From the NCBI GenBank assembly GCA_943326825.2, contig CALPUT020000067.1:1-9815 (forward strand): a stretch of 9,815 nt of DNA, read 5' to 3'. Position 1 is the first letter of the stretch, and each line of letters begins with the position of its first letter. The notes beneath the pieces are model-generated. The model was given only the letters and a program-made list of their open reading frames with translations. It was not told where the DNA came from and did not search any database. The DNA is from Chryseobacterium gleum. Lineage in GTDB: Bacteria > Bacteroidota > Bacteroidia > Flavobacteriales_D > Crocinitomicaceae. Made by a program: the position numbers and the translations under genes. Below are positions 1-6,824 of this stretch, piece after piece.

Positions 1-2051
1 CCAGATCTTCCCGCAACTTGAGACATTAATTGATAAGATCGTTCGAATGCCCTAAAATCATTTCGATTTAATAACATATCTGCATCTAAAATACCGACTA
101 AGCTCACATTATCGAAATCTAGTCCCTTAGTCACCATTTGAGTTCCAATAAGCACATCTACATTTCTGTTCTCAAATTCTGAGATAATGTTTTCGTATGC
201 GTTTTTTGAACGGGTTGTATCTAAATCCATTCTTTGAATTCGGATATTAGGAAATAAAATTGATAAATCATCTTCGATTTTTTCAGTACCGAATCCCAAC
301 ATTTTCAAACGATTACTACCACAACAAGAACAAGTGCCAACAGGAGGTGTCAGGTATCCACAATAATGACATTTAAGTGTGTTCGTTTGCTTATGATAAG
401 TTAAAGAAACATCACAGTTTTTACATTTCGGTGTCCAATTGCAAATCTCACACATCCATAAAGGAGTATAGCCTCTTCTATTTTGAAATAAGATAATTTG
501 TTCTTTATTGTTGAGTGCAAGGCGAATATGATCAACTAGGAAAGCTGAAAAATGCGATTGCATACTTTTGTTTTTGCGTTCTTTTTTCAGATCAGCACAA
601 AAGATTTCAGGCATTTGAATACCACCAAAGCGATCAGATAATTCAACTAATCCATATTTTGCATTTTTCGCGTTGTAATAGGTTTCCATTGCTGGAGTTG
701 CAGAGCCTAAAAGAACTTTTGCTTTATGCATATGACCTAAAACAATAGCACAATCTCTAGCATTATAGCGTGGAGAAGGATCATATTGTTTGAACGAACT
801 TTCGTGTTCTTCGTCAACGATAATTAATCCTAAATCTGCAAAGGGAAGAAAAATAGAAGAACGTGCTCCTAGAATTATTCTAAATTGATTAGGATTATTG
901 TTTAATACATGATTCCAGATTTCAACACGTTCATTTTGATTGAATTTTGAATGATATACACCTATTAAATCTCCAAAATAGGATGAAAGGCGTGTGATTA
1001 ATTGAGTTGTTAATGCTATTTCAGGAAGTAGAAATAAAACTTGTTTTCCTTTAGCTATTTGTTCTTGAATTAATTCAACATAAACCTCTGTTTTACCAGA
1101 ACCAGTTACACCATGAAGAAGTGTTACTTGTTTTGTTTCAAACGTTGAACGAATCTCATTTAATCCATTTAATTGAGAATCCGATAATTTTTTAAACTCT
1201 TTAATGGAATTATTTTTCTCATTAAACCTTGATATTTCGAAACGCTCTTGCGTAATATATCCGTTTTTTTCTAATGTATTCAATGTGGAAATTGATGCAC
1301 CTACACTTTCTAATTGTTTTCGAAGTACAGGTTCAATTTTACCATTATTATAATTTCCTTCTCGTATTAAAAGAAGTAGATTTTCTAATTGTTTATGAGT
1401 AGTTTTCTTTGTTTCTAACTGCTGAATTAAGGATTCTAATTGATCGTTGTCGAGGTATTTTTCATTCAAGACAATGTAAATAGCTGTTTTTGGTGTGAAT
1501 TTATTATTTAGTTCTTCCAATGTGAAAACAACTTTTTTATCCATTAAAACCTTTATAATTGGCTGTATGGTTTTGATTCCTACAATTTCCGAAATTTCTT
1601 TTAAGTCGAGTGTTTCTCTAATTTCTAAGGCTTCAACAATTTGATATTGGCGATCATCTAGTTGAGAATAATCATTGTTGTAATCAGGGTGAAGTACAAT
1701 TTTCGTTTCACTAGCCAATTTGAAGTTTGATGGAAGTGCAGCATTCATTACATCTCCAATTGGAGCCATATAATAATCTGAAATCCATTGCCATAATTTA
1801 AATTGTTCTTGCTTGATGATAGGTGAATCATCTAAAACGTGTTCAATATATTTTGCTTGATAATTTGCAGGAATATTTTCATGAACATTAATGACAATTC
1901 CAGTTAGTAATTTTGATTTCCCGAATGGAATAACAACCCTGATGCCCGCGTAAACAAAATCATTCATCTCAAACGGTATACGGTAAGTAAACAGTTGATG
2001 AACTGGTACGGGAAGAATTATATCTGCAAAAAGGGTTTTTCTTTCAGTCAT
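1..2051 (-). CDS. priA: Primosomal protein N' (PriA helicase), C-terminus cut by window edge
   Basis: PriA is a superfamily 2 DNA helicase that recognises stalled forks and D-loops and reloads the replisome in the cytoplasm. Reading from ATG at 2051, 683 codons are open to the left edge with no stop. Seen directly: an N-terminal 3'-DNA-binding-type region (ADIILPVPV near residues 9-17), Walker A GVTGSGKT at 314-321, Walker B DEEH at 413-416, motif III GSATP at 449-453, motif V GTQMVTKGLDF at 636-646, and the start of motif VI QVAGRS at 678-683. A zinc-binding insert has four cysteine pairs at 534/537, 543/546, 561/564 and 574/577. Family members in this phylum are usually a little over 800 residues, so roughly 130 C-terminal residues should lie outside the window. 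The gene is 73 bases from the preceding gene and has its own TAAATTTG box, so it is probably transcribed separately. No key residue is missing in the visible part. Confidence 0.97.
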   Translation of the reverse strand, partial: MTERKTLFADIILPVPVHQLFTYRIPFEMNDFVYAGIRVVIPFGKSKLLTGIVINVHENIPANYQAKYIEHVLDDSPIIKQEQFKLWQWISDYYMAPIGDVMNAALPSNFKLASETKIVLHPDYNNDYSQLDDRQYQIVEALEIRETLDLKEISEIVGIKTIQPIIKVLMDKKVVFTLEELNNKFTPKTAIYIVLNEKYLDNDQLESLIQQLETKKTTHKQLENLLLLIREGNYNNGKIEPVLRKQLESVGASISTLNTLEKNGYITQERFEISRFNEKNNSIKEFKKLSDSQLNGLNEIRSTFETKQVTLLHGVTGSGKTEVYVELIQEQIAKGKQVLFLLPEIALTTQLITRLSSYFGDLIGVYHSKFNQNERVEIWNHVLNNNPNQFRIILGARSSIFLPFADLGLIIVDEEHESSFKQYDPSPRYNARDCAIVLGHMHKAKVLLGSATPAMETYYNAKNAKYGLVELSDRFGGIQMPEIFCADLKKERKNKSMQSHFSAFLVDHIRLALNNKEQIILFQNRRGYTPLWMCEICNWTPKCKNCDVSLTYHKQTNTLKCHYCGYLTPPVGTCSCCGSNRLKMLGFGTEKIEDDLSILFPNIRIQRMDLDTTRSKNAYENIISEFENRNVDVLIGTQMVTKGLDFDNVSLVGILDADMLLNRNDFRAFERSYQLMSQVAGRS

Positions 2052-2070
2052 TGAATATTGAAATCACCCT

Positions 2071-2078
2071 CAAATTTA
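2071..2078 (-). promoter_or_regulatory. Putative -7 promoter box of priA (TAAATTTG)
   Basis: On the minus strand TAAATTTG matches the Bacteroidota -7 consensus TAnnTTTG exactly and ends 19 bases before the priA ATG. The expected -33 TTTG is not clear; only a T-rich GTTTTTT run lies at about the right distance. The placement in front of the gene is the main support, since such short AT-rich words also occur by chance. Confidence 0.4.
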
Positions 2079-2092
2079 CAAAATAAGAAATG

Positions 2093-2140
2093 AAAAAACG
2101 TTATTCTATTTTAATGATCTTGTATTATTGGCAATAGAAT
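2093..2140 (-). terminator. Possible AT-rich terminator at the end of the lipoprotein gene
   Basis: A perfect 8-base inverted repeat (ATTCTATT at 2103-2110 and AATAGAAT at 2133-2140) flanks the lipoprotein stop codon with a 22-base loop. On the minus strand the distal arm is followed four bases later by six T residues. The stem has only one G:C pair, so it would be weak. It could be a chance palindrome in AT-rich DNA. Confidence 0.3.
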
Positions 2141-3213
2141 GTTTCAGCCATGTCATTTGTATGTTGACTACAAAATTTGTAATCATAAGTTGTGTAACTA
2201 CCATTACAAAGTTCTTTTGTAGATTTGAAATCCAATAATCTATAGTAGGAATCTCCAACTTTTTGGAAGGGTATGTAATAAGAGACCGTTTGTCTTGCCG
2301 AAAATAAACCAACAACTTTATTTTTAGTAGAATTAGATGTTAGATTCGTAAATGTTGGTTTGCTCTGACTAATTGAACTTGAAGGTTTGTTTACTAAAAT
2401 GTAATTGTGTAAATCAGATGAACCACCTGTTAAAACTACTTTTAAAGCTTTTAAATTTCGTTTTGTGATGGCTGGATTATTTGTTACTCCATTTTTGATT
2501 ACTTCATAAAATGTTTGACCATTCAAGTTAATACTCATGTTAGAAGTTGTTCCTGCATCTACTTCATCAATATTCCAGGGGATATTAATTGAATCATAAA
2601 TTGTTCCAATATATTCGTTTACAATCATATTAAATTTTGCATTTACAGTAGTCGCTGTTCCAGAATTAACATTTAATGATGTTGATCGGTACAAATTATT
2701 ATTATCAATTAAGCCTAATTTAAACGTAGCTGAAGATTGTAAAGCAATATTATTAACCAAAGTTGTTTGACCTGTTACAATAAACTCACTTGCTAAGCCT
2801 TTATCAATAGTAACAGTTAATTTATATGAATAAGCAGCATTTAGAGGATTTGTTTTCGTATCGAAATAATACAACTTTTGGTCAGGCGCATAAAAAAGAC
2901 CATTTTGATCTTTGTTTCCTACTATTGTATCTCTTAATGTCCAAACTCTGTTTGTTCCTCCTAATTCAGTTATTTTAGCTTCCACATTTTTAAAATAACT
3001 AGAATCTGGAATTTTTGCAATGTCGATTGAGCTACCTGGACCAATAAAAGCTCTATTGATTTTAATGTAATGGATTTGTTCAGACTGATCCAACAATCCA
3101 TAAATAACAGCTGTTTCCTGAAAGTCTGTTGAAAGATTTATTTCTTCATTACATCCTACCAAAGAAATAATCAATGTTAACATTGAAATGATAGAGAAAA
3201 TATATTTAGTCAT
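2125..3213 (-). CDS. Putative exported lipoprotein of unknown function
   Basis: This is a 362-residue protein with a classic lipoprotein signal: a short basic start (MTKY), a hydrophobic stretch at residues 5-19, and lipobox LVGC with the lipid-anchored Cys at 21. The residues after the Cys are N-E-E; acidic residues at this position resemble the surface-export signal of Bacteroidota lipoproteins, so surface display is possible (inference). The body is rich in Ser, Thr and Asn with alternating hydrophobic stretches, as in beta-sandwich envelope proteins. The N-terminal segment VIYGLLDQ..(about 37-44) and HYIKINRAFIG (about 48-58) resembles conserved Bacteroidota lipoproteins often left as hypothetical; a relation to DUF4249-type proteins is possible but not shown. 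Three cysteines near the C-terminus (in KELCNG, YKFCSQ and the final FYCQ) could form a disulfide outside the cytoplasm. The ATG at 3213 follows a TACATTTG box. No function can be assigned. Confidence 0.85.
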   Translation of the reverse strand: MTKYIFSIISMLTLIISLVGCNEEINLSTDFQETAVIYGLLDQSEQIHYIKINRAFIGPGSSIDIAKIPDSSYFKNVEAKITELGGTNRVWTLRDTIVGNKDQNGLFYAPDQKLYYFDTKTNPLNAAYSYKLTVTIDKGLASEFIVTGQTTLVNNIALQSSATFKLGLIDNNNLYRSTSLNVNSGTATTVNAKFNMIVNEYIGTIYDSINIPWNIDEVDAGTTSNMSINLNGQTFYEVIKNGVTNNPAITKRNLKALKVVLTGGSSDLHNYILVNKPSSSISQSKPTFTNLTSNSTKNKVVGLFSARQTVSYYIPFQKVGDSYYRLLDFKSTKELCNGSYTTYDYKFCSQHTNDMAETFYCQ

Positions 3214-3238
3214 AGTTATTGCTCTTTTTCTAGTTTGT

Positions 3239-3246
3239 CAAATGTA
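3239..3246 (-). promoter_or_regulatory. Putative -7 promoter box of the lipoprotein gene (TACATTTG)
   Basis: TACATTTG on the minus strand is an exact match to TAnnTTTG, 25 bases before the lipoprotein ATG, in the 86-base gap after the VOC gene. No good -33 TTTG is visible at 17-19 bases upstream; an ATTT is the closest. The leader after the box contains an AGAAAAAGAG purine run but no true Shine-Dalgarno. Confidence 0.38.
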
Positions 3247-3299
3247 TAAAAATAACTTTGATAAAATATGTTATTCAATAAACAAAAGCTACTGTTAAA

Positions 3300-4367
3300 T
3301 CAATTTTTAACTCGATTTAATCCCATCGCCTTCAACATCCATGTTGGTAAGTGTTTTTTAGGATCTCTGTTTTTTAGATTTATGTACCAACCTAATTTTT
3401 TTAGAACCGGAACTTTATGTGTTTCAACAAACTCAATTAATGTTCCATCTTTATCTTCAATGTAAGAAAATCTTCCGCCCGCTTCACCCATATCGAATGT
3501 GTTTGAGCTATCTACTGTAAAAGGATAACCTTTTGCTTCGCATTCAGATTTCAATGCATCCATTCCTTGTATATCGAAACATAAATGAATGAATCCCCAA
3601 TCTCCCCAGTATCTGTTTTCAAATATTTTTTTGCAATCTGTTCGTTCTATTGATTGAATTAATTCAATTTGAGTTGGACCTAATAATTTTGCAAAAGGAC
3701 CTTTTCTTTCTTCAGGATGAGATAAAAGAATTCTCCTCACTTTTTTATCTCCTTCAGGCAAATTTGAGAGATCATTAAATTCTCCTGTCACATCGTATTC
3801 AATTTTGGAATAACCTAAAATATCTCTGTATAATGAAATTGAGTTGTCAATATTGCTTACACCAATCATTGTTCCTGCAACAGCACCACATTCAGATGGA
3901 TGATTTGTATCTGAAAACCAACCTTTTCCTTCTACAACATTAAAAATATTTCCATTTGGATCTTTAACAAAAAAGTGTTTTTCACCTGATGGAGTTGATA
4001 CGACTTCTGAAATTAAATCAGCTCCATTAGATTTGAAATAATTAAATGTTTCCTGAACATTTTTTGATTTAATTCGACAAGAATACAAACCAAAATCACC
4101 TAATTTAATGTCAAATGTAGCTTTATTTGTTGGTCTTGAAGTGAATTGCCATATTTCAAATCCGCCACCACCTTGCATACTTAAAGCAAGTGTAGCTGTT
4201 CGTTTATGAACTTCGTTTCCAGTGTAATCAATCATTAATGGAGCTTCTGCAGCATCTTCAAAAACACGCACATCTATTCCGAAAAATTTACGATACCATT
4301 TCCAGATTTCTTGAACGTTTGGAACACCAATTCCCATTTGTTGAATCCCACAGATTATTTTTTCCAT
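3300..4367 (-). CDS. VOC superfamily protein with two glyoxalase/dioxygenase-fold units
   Basis: With the start at 4367 this is a 355-residue soluble protein, probably cytoplasmic (no signal peptide). Four beta-alpha-beta-beta-beta modules can be traced at about 8-75, 92-147, 162-237 and 257-315. The typical VOC phrases are VKDPNGNIFNVVEG (135-148), IEDKDGTLIEFVE (303-315) and GFIHLCFDI (258-266). The fold normally binds a divalent metal. In the C-terminal unit E235, H261 and E312 sit where ligands are expected; in the N-terminal unit the Glu positions E71 and E146 are kept but the His positions are not obvious. The paired arrangement recalls extradiol dioxygenases and 4-hydroxyphenylpyruvate dioxygenase, but the substrate is unknown. 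A longer frame begins at 4412, but that ATG overlaps the -33 part of a good promoter, and the family-like sequence begins at MEKIICGIQQMGIGV, so 4367 was chosen. The start has an A-rich leader without Shine-Dalgarno. Confidence 0.88.
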   Translation of the reverse strand: MEKIICGIQQMGIGVPNVQEIWKWYRKFFGIDVRVFEDAAEAPLMIDYTGNEVHKRTATLALSMQGGGGFEIWQFTSRPTNKATFDIKLGDFGLYSCRIKSKNVQETFNYFKSNGADLISEVVSTPSGEKHFFVKDPNGNIFNVVEGKGWFSDTNHPSECGAVAGTMIGVSNIDNSISLYRDILGYSKIEYDVTGEFNDLSNLPEGDKKVRRILLSHPEERKGPFAKLLGPTQIELIQSIERTDCKKIFENRYWGDWGFIHLCFDIQGMDALKSECEAKGYPFTVDSSNTFDMGEAGGRFSYIEDKDGTLIEFVETHKVPVLKKLGWYINLKNRDPKKHLPTWMLKAMGLNRVKN

Positions 4368-4385
4368 TTTGATTTTATTTTGTCG

Positions 4386-4412
4386 CAAATATATAAAATT
4401 GATGTTTAACAA
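4386..4412 (-). promoter_or_regulatory. Promoter of the VOC gene (TTG-N16-TATATTTG)
   Basis: On the minus strand a TTG (4410-4412) is separated by 16 bases from TATATTTG (4386-4393), an exact TAnnTTTG. This is close to the Flavobacterium/Bacteroides housekeeping promoter pattern, with a spacer at or just below the usual range. The box ends 18 bases before the chosen VOC ATG, giving a leader of roughly a dozen bases. It is the best-formed promoter in the window. Confidence 0.5.
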
Positions 4413-4437
4413 TTAATTAGAAAATAAAATATTGTAA

Positions 4438-4478
4438 AGTCTAATGCCTAGCTTCTATTATTTATTTTCTATTAGACT
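4438..4478 (-). terminator. Inverted repeat over the patatin stop codon, possible terminator
   Basis: AGTCTAAT (4438-4445) and ATTAGACT (4471-4478) form a perfect 8-base inverted repeat with a 25-base loop. One arm includes part of the patatin TAG stop. On the minus strand the distal arm runs into TTTACAATATTTTATTTTC, which is T-rich but not a clean T tract. The long loop makes it a poor classical terminator. Confidence 0.25.
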
Positions 4479-6771
4479 ATCTTATAGCTCTTTCGTTAAA
4501 AATTACATAACCGTAACTAACTTGAAAACTTAAAGGACTTGATTGTAAAGGGAAATAATTAAGTGTAGCCCTAATTGGACCGAAAAAGGTATGGTAAATT
4601 GCAGAAGCAGAAGCAATATATGTTTCACCTTTAAACAAATTAGAATATCCGAAAGTACCATTATCATTTTTTACTAAATAGATAAATGGTTGATAATAAT
4701 ATGCATCAAATCGAAGGTCAATTTTTCGCTTTATTGTGAAAATCATATTCAATCCGCCTCCTATATGTTGGGGTGAACGATATTCAGGTAAAAAGAAGGT
4801 TTCAATATCAGGTAAAGGAGAAAATGAAGACATAGCTAATAAAGAAGCAGTGTAATTATAAAATAAAGATTGTGAATTTAATACTCCCTTCGCATGAACA
4901 CCAAAATGAAATGCAGGTTTGCTAATTAAAAATGATTTCAATTCACCGTTTAAAGAAATCCAATGATGATGCTTTTTTGAATCATATTTTAAAGCACTTG
5001 TACTTCCGCTGATACTATGTTCTCTTCCATCTACATATTTTATTTTTAATGAAAAAAGACTACCTTCAGAAGCAAATTGTTTTCTGTTTAAGGTGTTTTT
5101 GATAATTTCCCAAGAATATGAACTTCCTGAAAAGAATGTTTTATCAGTCGTATCTTTATAAGTGAAATTTGCAGTTTGATAGTAATCATCTTCTAAATCA
5201 AAAACTCGAATATCAAATGTGCTTTTAGATGTGTTATCAATAGGATGTGTCAATTTAATACCATAATACATTTCATTTTGTATTAAAAATGATGGTTTTA
5301 CAGCTTCAAAAAATGTAGCAAAACTTTTAAAGTAATCCCAACGATTCATAACAAAGTAGGGCGCTATTGAAATTGGATAAGTTGAAGGAACATCTATAGT
5401 TATTTCTGTTTTTGTAGAGCCATAAAATTTACCGAAGTAAGAGTTACTCTTGATGTTCAGTCCAATTCGACCTACTTTTCGATAGGAAAGTGAAATAAAT
5501 CCAGTATTTATTGGACGTGACGAGAAAATCCCACCAGCTTCTAATTTAAACTCTTTTGATTTTCGAATTTCTAGATTAAGAGAATAAGTAGTATCACTTT
5601 TTCTAGATAAAGTTGGATAAATGAAATCAATTTGAGGTGAAGAATATAAACGATAATATCTCTTTTCTATTTTTAACGGACTTACAATTTTTTTTCTATA
5701 CGGGTTATATAATGAACGTTCAGCATATTTAATTTCTTTGTTTTGATTTGTGAATGTTGAAATAGATTCGATATTTAACTCAGAAATTTTTGATCTAAAG
5801 TTTTTTCGTTTAATATCTAATTCAACTTTTGATATTCTTCTTTCAACATGATGCTCAATCGAATCTAAATATAAAAGTGTTGAATTATAGCCATCATTAA
5901 TTGCCTGCTTTACTTCTTTAAATTCAAACGTAGAAACAGTAGTTTTAGGTTGAATAATGATTCCATATTCACAAGGTAACTCAAAGCTAGAATATGACAC
6001 CAACATATTAGTTAATTGACTGATCAAATCATCTTCTGTAGGAGGTGCGGCATTCGATGAAACATTGCTTCCGATTATGAAATCAGGATTAAAGTCTTTG
6101 TACATTATGTCAGCAGGAAAGTTGTTGTACAATCCTCCGTCAAATAGTAAATTACCATTTATTCGAATTGGACTTAAATAAAAAGGAAAAGTCATAGAAG
6201 CTCTTACAGCTTGATTTAAATCTCCACTCGAGAAAATAATTGATTTTTTATTCGTGATGTCAGAAGCGACGCATCTAAAAGGAACAAAAAGGCTGTCAAA
6301 ATTCTTTGAATAAGAAGCACTAACAGTCCCAAGTAATTTCATCATTTCAAAATCCAAATAAGTTGAAGCAACAACATTGGTTGGTAATGACTTTTTTAAG
6401 ATATTTTTTAGTGTAAACGTGATGTTAAGTAAATCTGCATCACTTTCATCTTCTCGAAGAGAAAAACGTTGGCTAGTTTTTAATTTACCATTGGTCATTA
6501 GTAAAAACTCTTCACTTAGAACAAATTTTTCAATTTCTTCTGGGCTGTATCCTGAAGCATACATCGAACCAACTAATGCACCAGCAGATGTTCCAGTGAT
6601 GTAATCAATTGGAATACCTCTTTCTTCTAAAGCTTTTAAAACACCGATATGCGCTAAGCCAGTTGCTCCTCCACCACTTAAAACTAATCCAATTCGTTGT
6701 TGTGAGAAAACAGTTCCCAAATGGAAAAATAGTGCAAATAATATTATTATATATCGAAAGTGTGGCTTCAA
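4477..6771 (-). CDS. Patatin-like phospholipase fused to POTRA-like region and outer-membrane beta-barrel (type Vd-like)
   Basis: With a TTG start at 6771 the product is 764 residues. A signal peptide is clear: MKPHFR, a hydrophobic core at 7-16, then likely cleavage near VFSQ-Q (20-25). The patatin domain (about 27-300) has the oxyanion-hole segment LSGGGATGLAHIG (31-43), the nucleophile elbow GTSAG (60-64, Ser62) and DGG with catalytic Asp211, so the Ser-Asp dyad is intact and lipid acyl hydrolase activity is expected. Residues about 325-405 look like a single POTRA-type segment (SPQIDFIYPTL). From about 408 (FKLEAGGIFSSRP) to the C-terminus, alternating polar/hydrophobic strands rich in Tyr and Phe fit a 16-strand BamA-like barrel. 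The order matches PlpD-type (type Vd) proteins, whose passenger may be released or kept at the surface. An ATG at 6870 is in frame but lies inside the divergent methyltransferase gene and upstream of the promoter, and would bury the signal peptide. The C-terminus ends ...FNERAIR, not in an aromatic residue. Confidence 0.9.
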   Translation of the reverse strand: MKPHFRYIIILFALFFHLGTVFSQQRIGLVLSGGGATGLAHIGVLKALEERGIPIDYITGTSAGALVGSMYASGYSPEEIEKFVLSEEFLLMTNGKLKTSQRFSLREDESDADLLNITFTLKNILKKSLPTNVVASTYLDFEMMKLLGTVSASYSKNFDSLFVPFRCVASDITNKKSIIFSSGDLNQAVRASMTFPFYLSPIRINGNLLFDGGLYNNFPADIMYKDFNPDFIIGSNVSSNAAPPTEDDLISQLTNMLVSYSSFELPCEYGIIIQPKTTVSTFEFKEVKQAINDGYNSTLLYLDSIEHHVERRISKVELDIKRKNFRSKISELNIESISTFTNQNKEIKYAERSLYNPYRKKIVSPLKIEKRYYRLYSSPQIDFIYPTLSRKSDTTYSLNLEIRKSKEFKLEAGGIFSSRPINTGFISLSYRKVGRIGLNIKSNSYFGKFYGSTKTEITIDVPSTYPISIAPYFVMNRWDYFKSFATFFEAVKPSFLIQNEMYYGIKLTHPIDNTSKSTFDIRVFDLEDDYYQTANFTYKDTTDKTFFSGSSYSWEIIKNTLNRKQFASEGSLFSLKIKYVDGREHSISGSTSALKYDSKKHHHWISLNGELKSFLISKPAFHFGVHAKGVLNSQSLFYNYTASLLAMSSFSPLPDIETFFLPEYRSPQHIGGGLNMIFTIKRKIDLRFDAYYYQPFIYLVKNDNGTFGYSNLFKGETYIASASAIYHTFFGPIRATLNYFPLQSSPLSFQVSYGYVIFNERAIR

Positions 6772-6780
6772 ATTCGTTCT

Positions 6781-6806
6781 TTTGTACAAAATTAGTAAGA
6801 TTTTTG
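6781..6806 (+). promoter_or_regulatory. Weak candidate promoter of the THUMP methyltransferase gene
   Basis: On the plus strand TTTG (6781-6784) and GATTTTTG (6799-6806, one mismatch to TAnnTTTG) are 14 bases apart, shorter than the usual spacer. The box ends 18 bases before the ATG at 6825, a position like those of the other genes here. If real, it overlaps the patatin promoter on the opposite strand. Confidence 0.2.
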
Positions 6807-6815
6807 AAAGATAAA
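6787..6815 (-). promoter_or_regulatory. Putative promoter of the patatin gene (TTTA-N17-TAATTTTG)
   Basis: On the minus strand TTTA (6812-6815), 17 bases, then TAATTTTG (6787-6794), an exact TAnnTTTG. The box ends 15 bases before the proposed TTG start, so transcription would begin only about ten bases before translation. It lies in the 53-base gap to the divergent methyltransferase gene, whose ATG is at 6825. Confidence 0.42.
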
Positions 6816-6824
6816 CATTCAGAT

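Noticed and set aside
2106..2315. 69-codon open frame on the minus strand overlapping the lipoprotein end
   Set aside because: It is another frame of the lipoprotein gene on the same strand, with no recognisable features.
3251..3275. 6-base inverted repeat AATAAC/GTTATT after the VOC stop followed by T residues
   Set aside because: The stem is short with a single G:C pair and a 13-base loop, and it overlaps the lipoprotein promoter region; chance is a sufficient explanation.
4368..4412. 15-residue N-terminal extension of the VOC protein from ATG 4412
   Set aside because: The extension covers the promoter TTG-N16-TATATTTG, and its sequence does not look like part of the VOC fold.
6609..6824. 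Open frame extending the methyltransferase 72 codons upstream of 6825
   Set aside because: It lies antisense to the patatin signal peptide and nucleophile region, has no family-like sequence, and homology to RlmL proteins begins only after the ATG at 6825.
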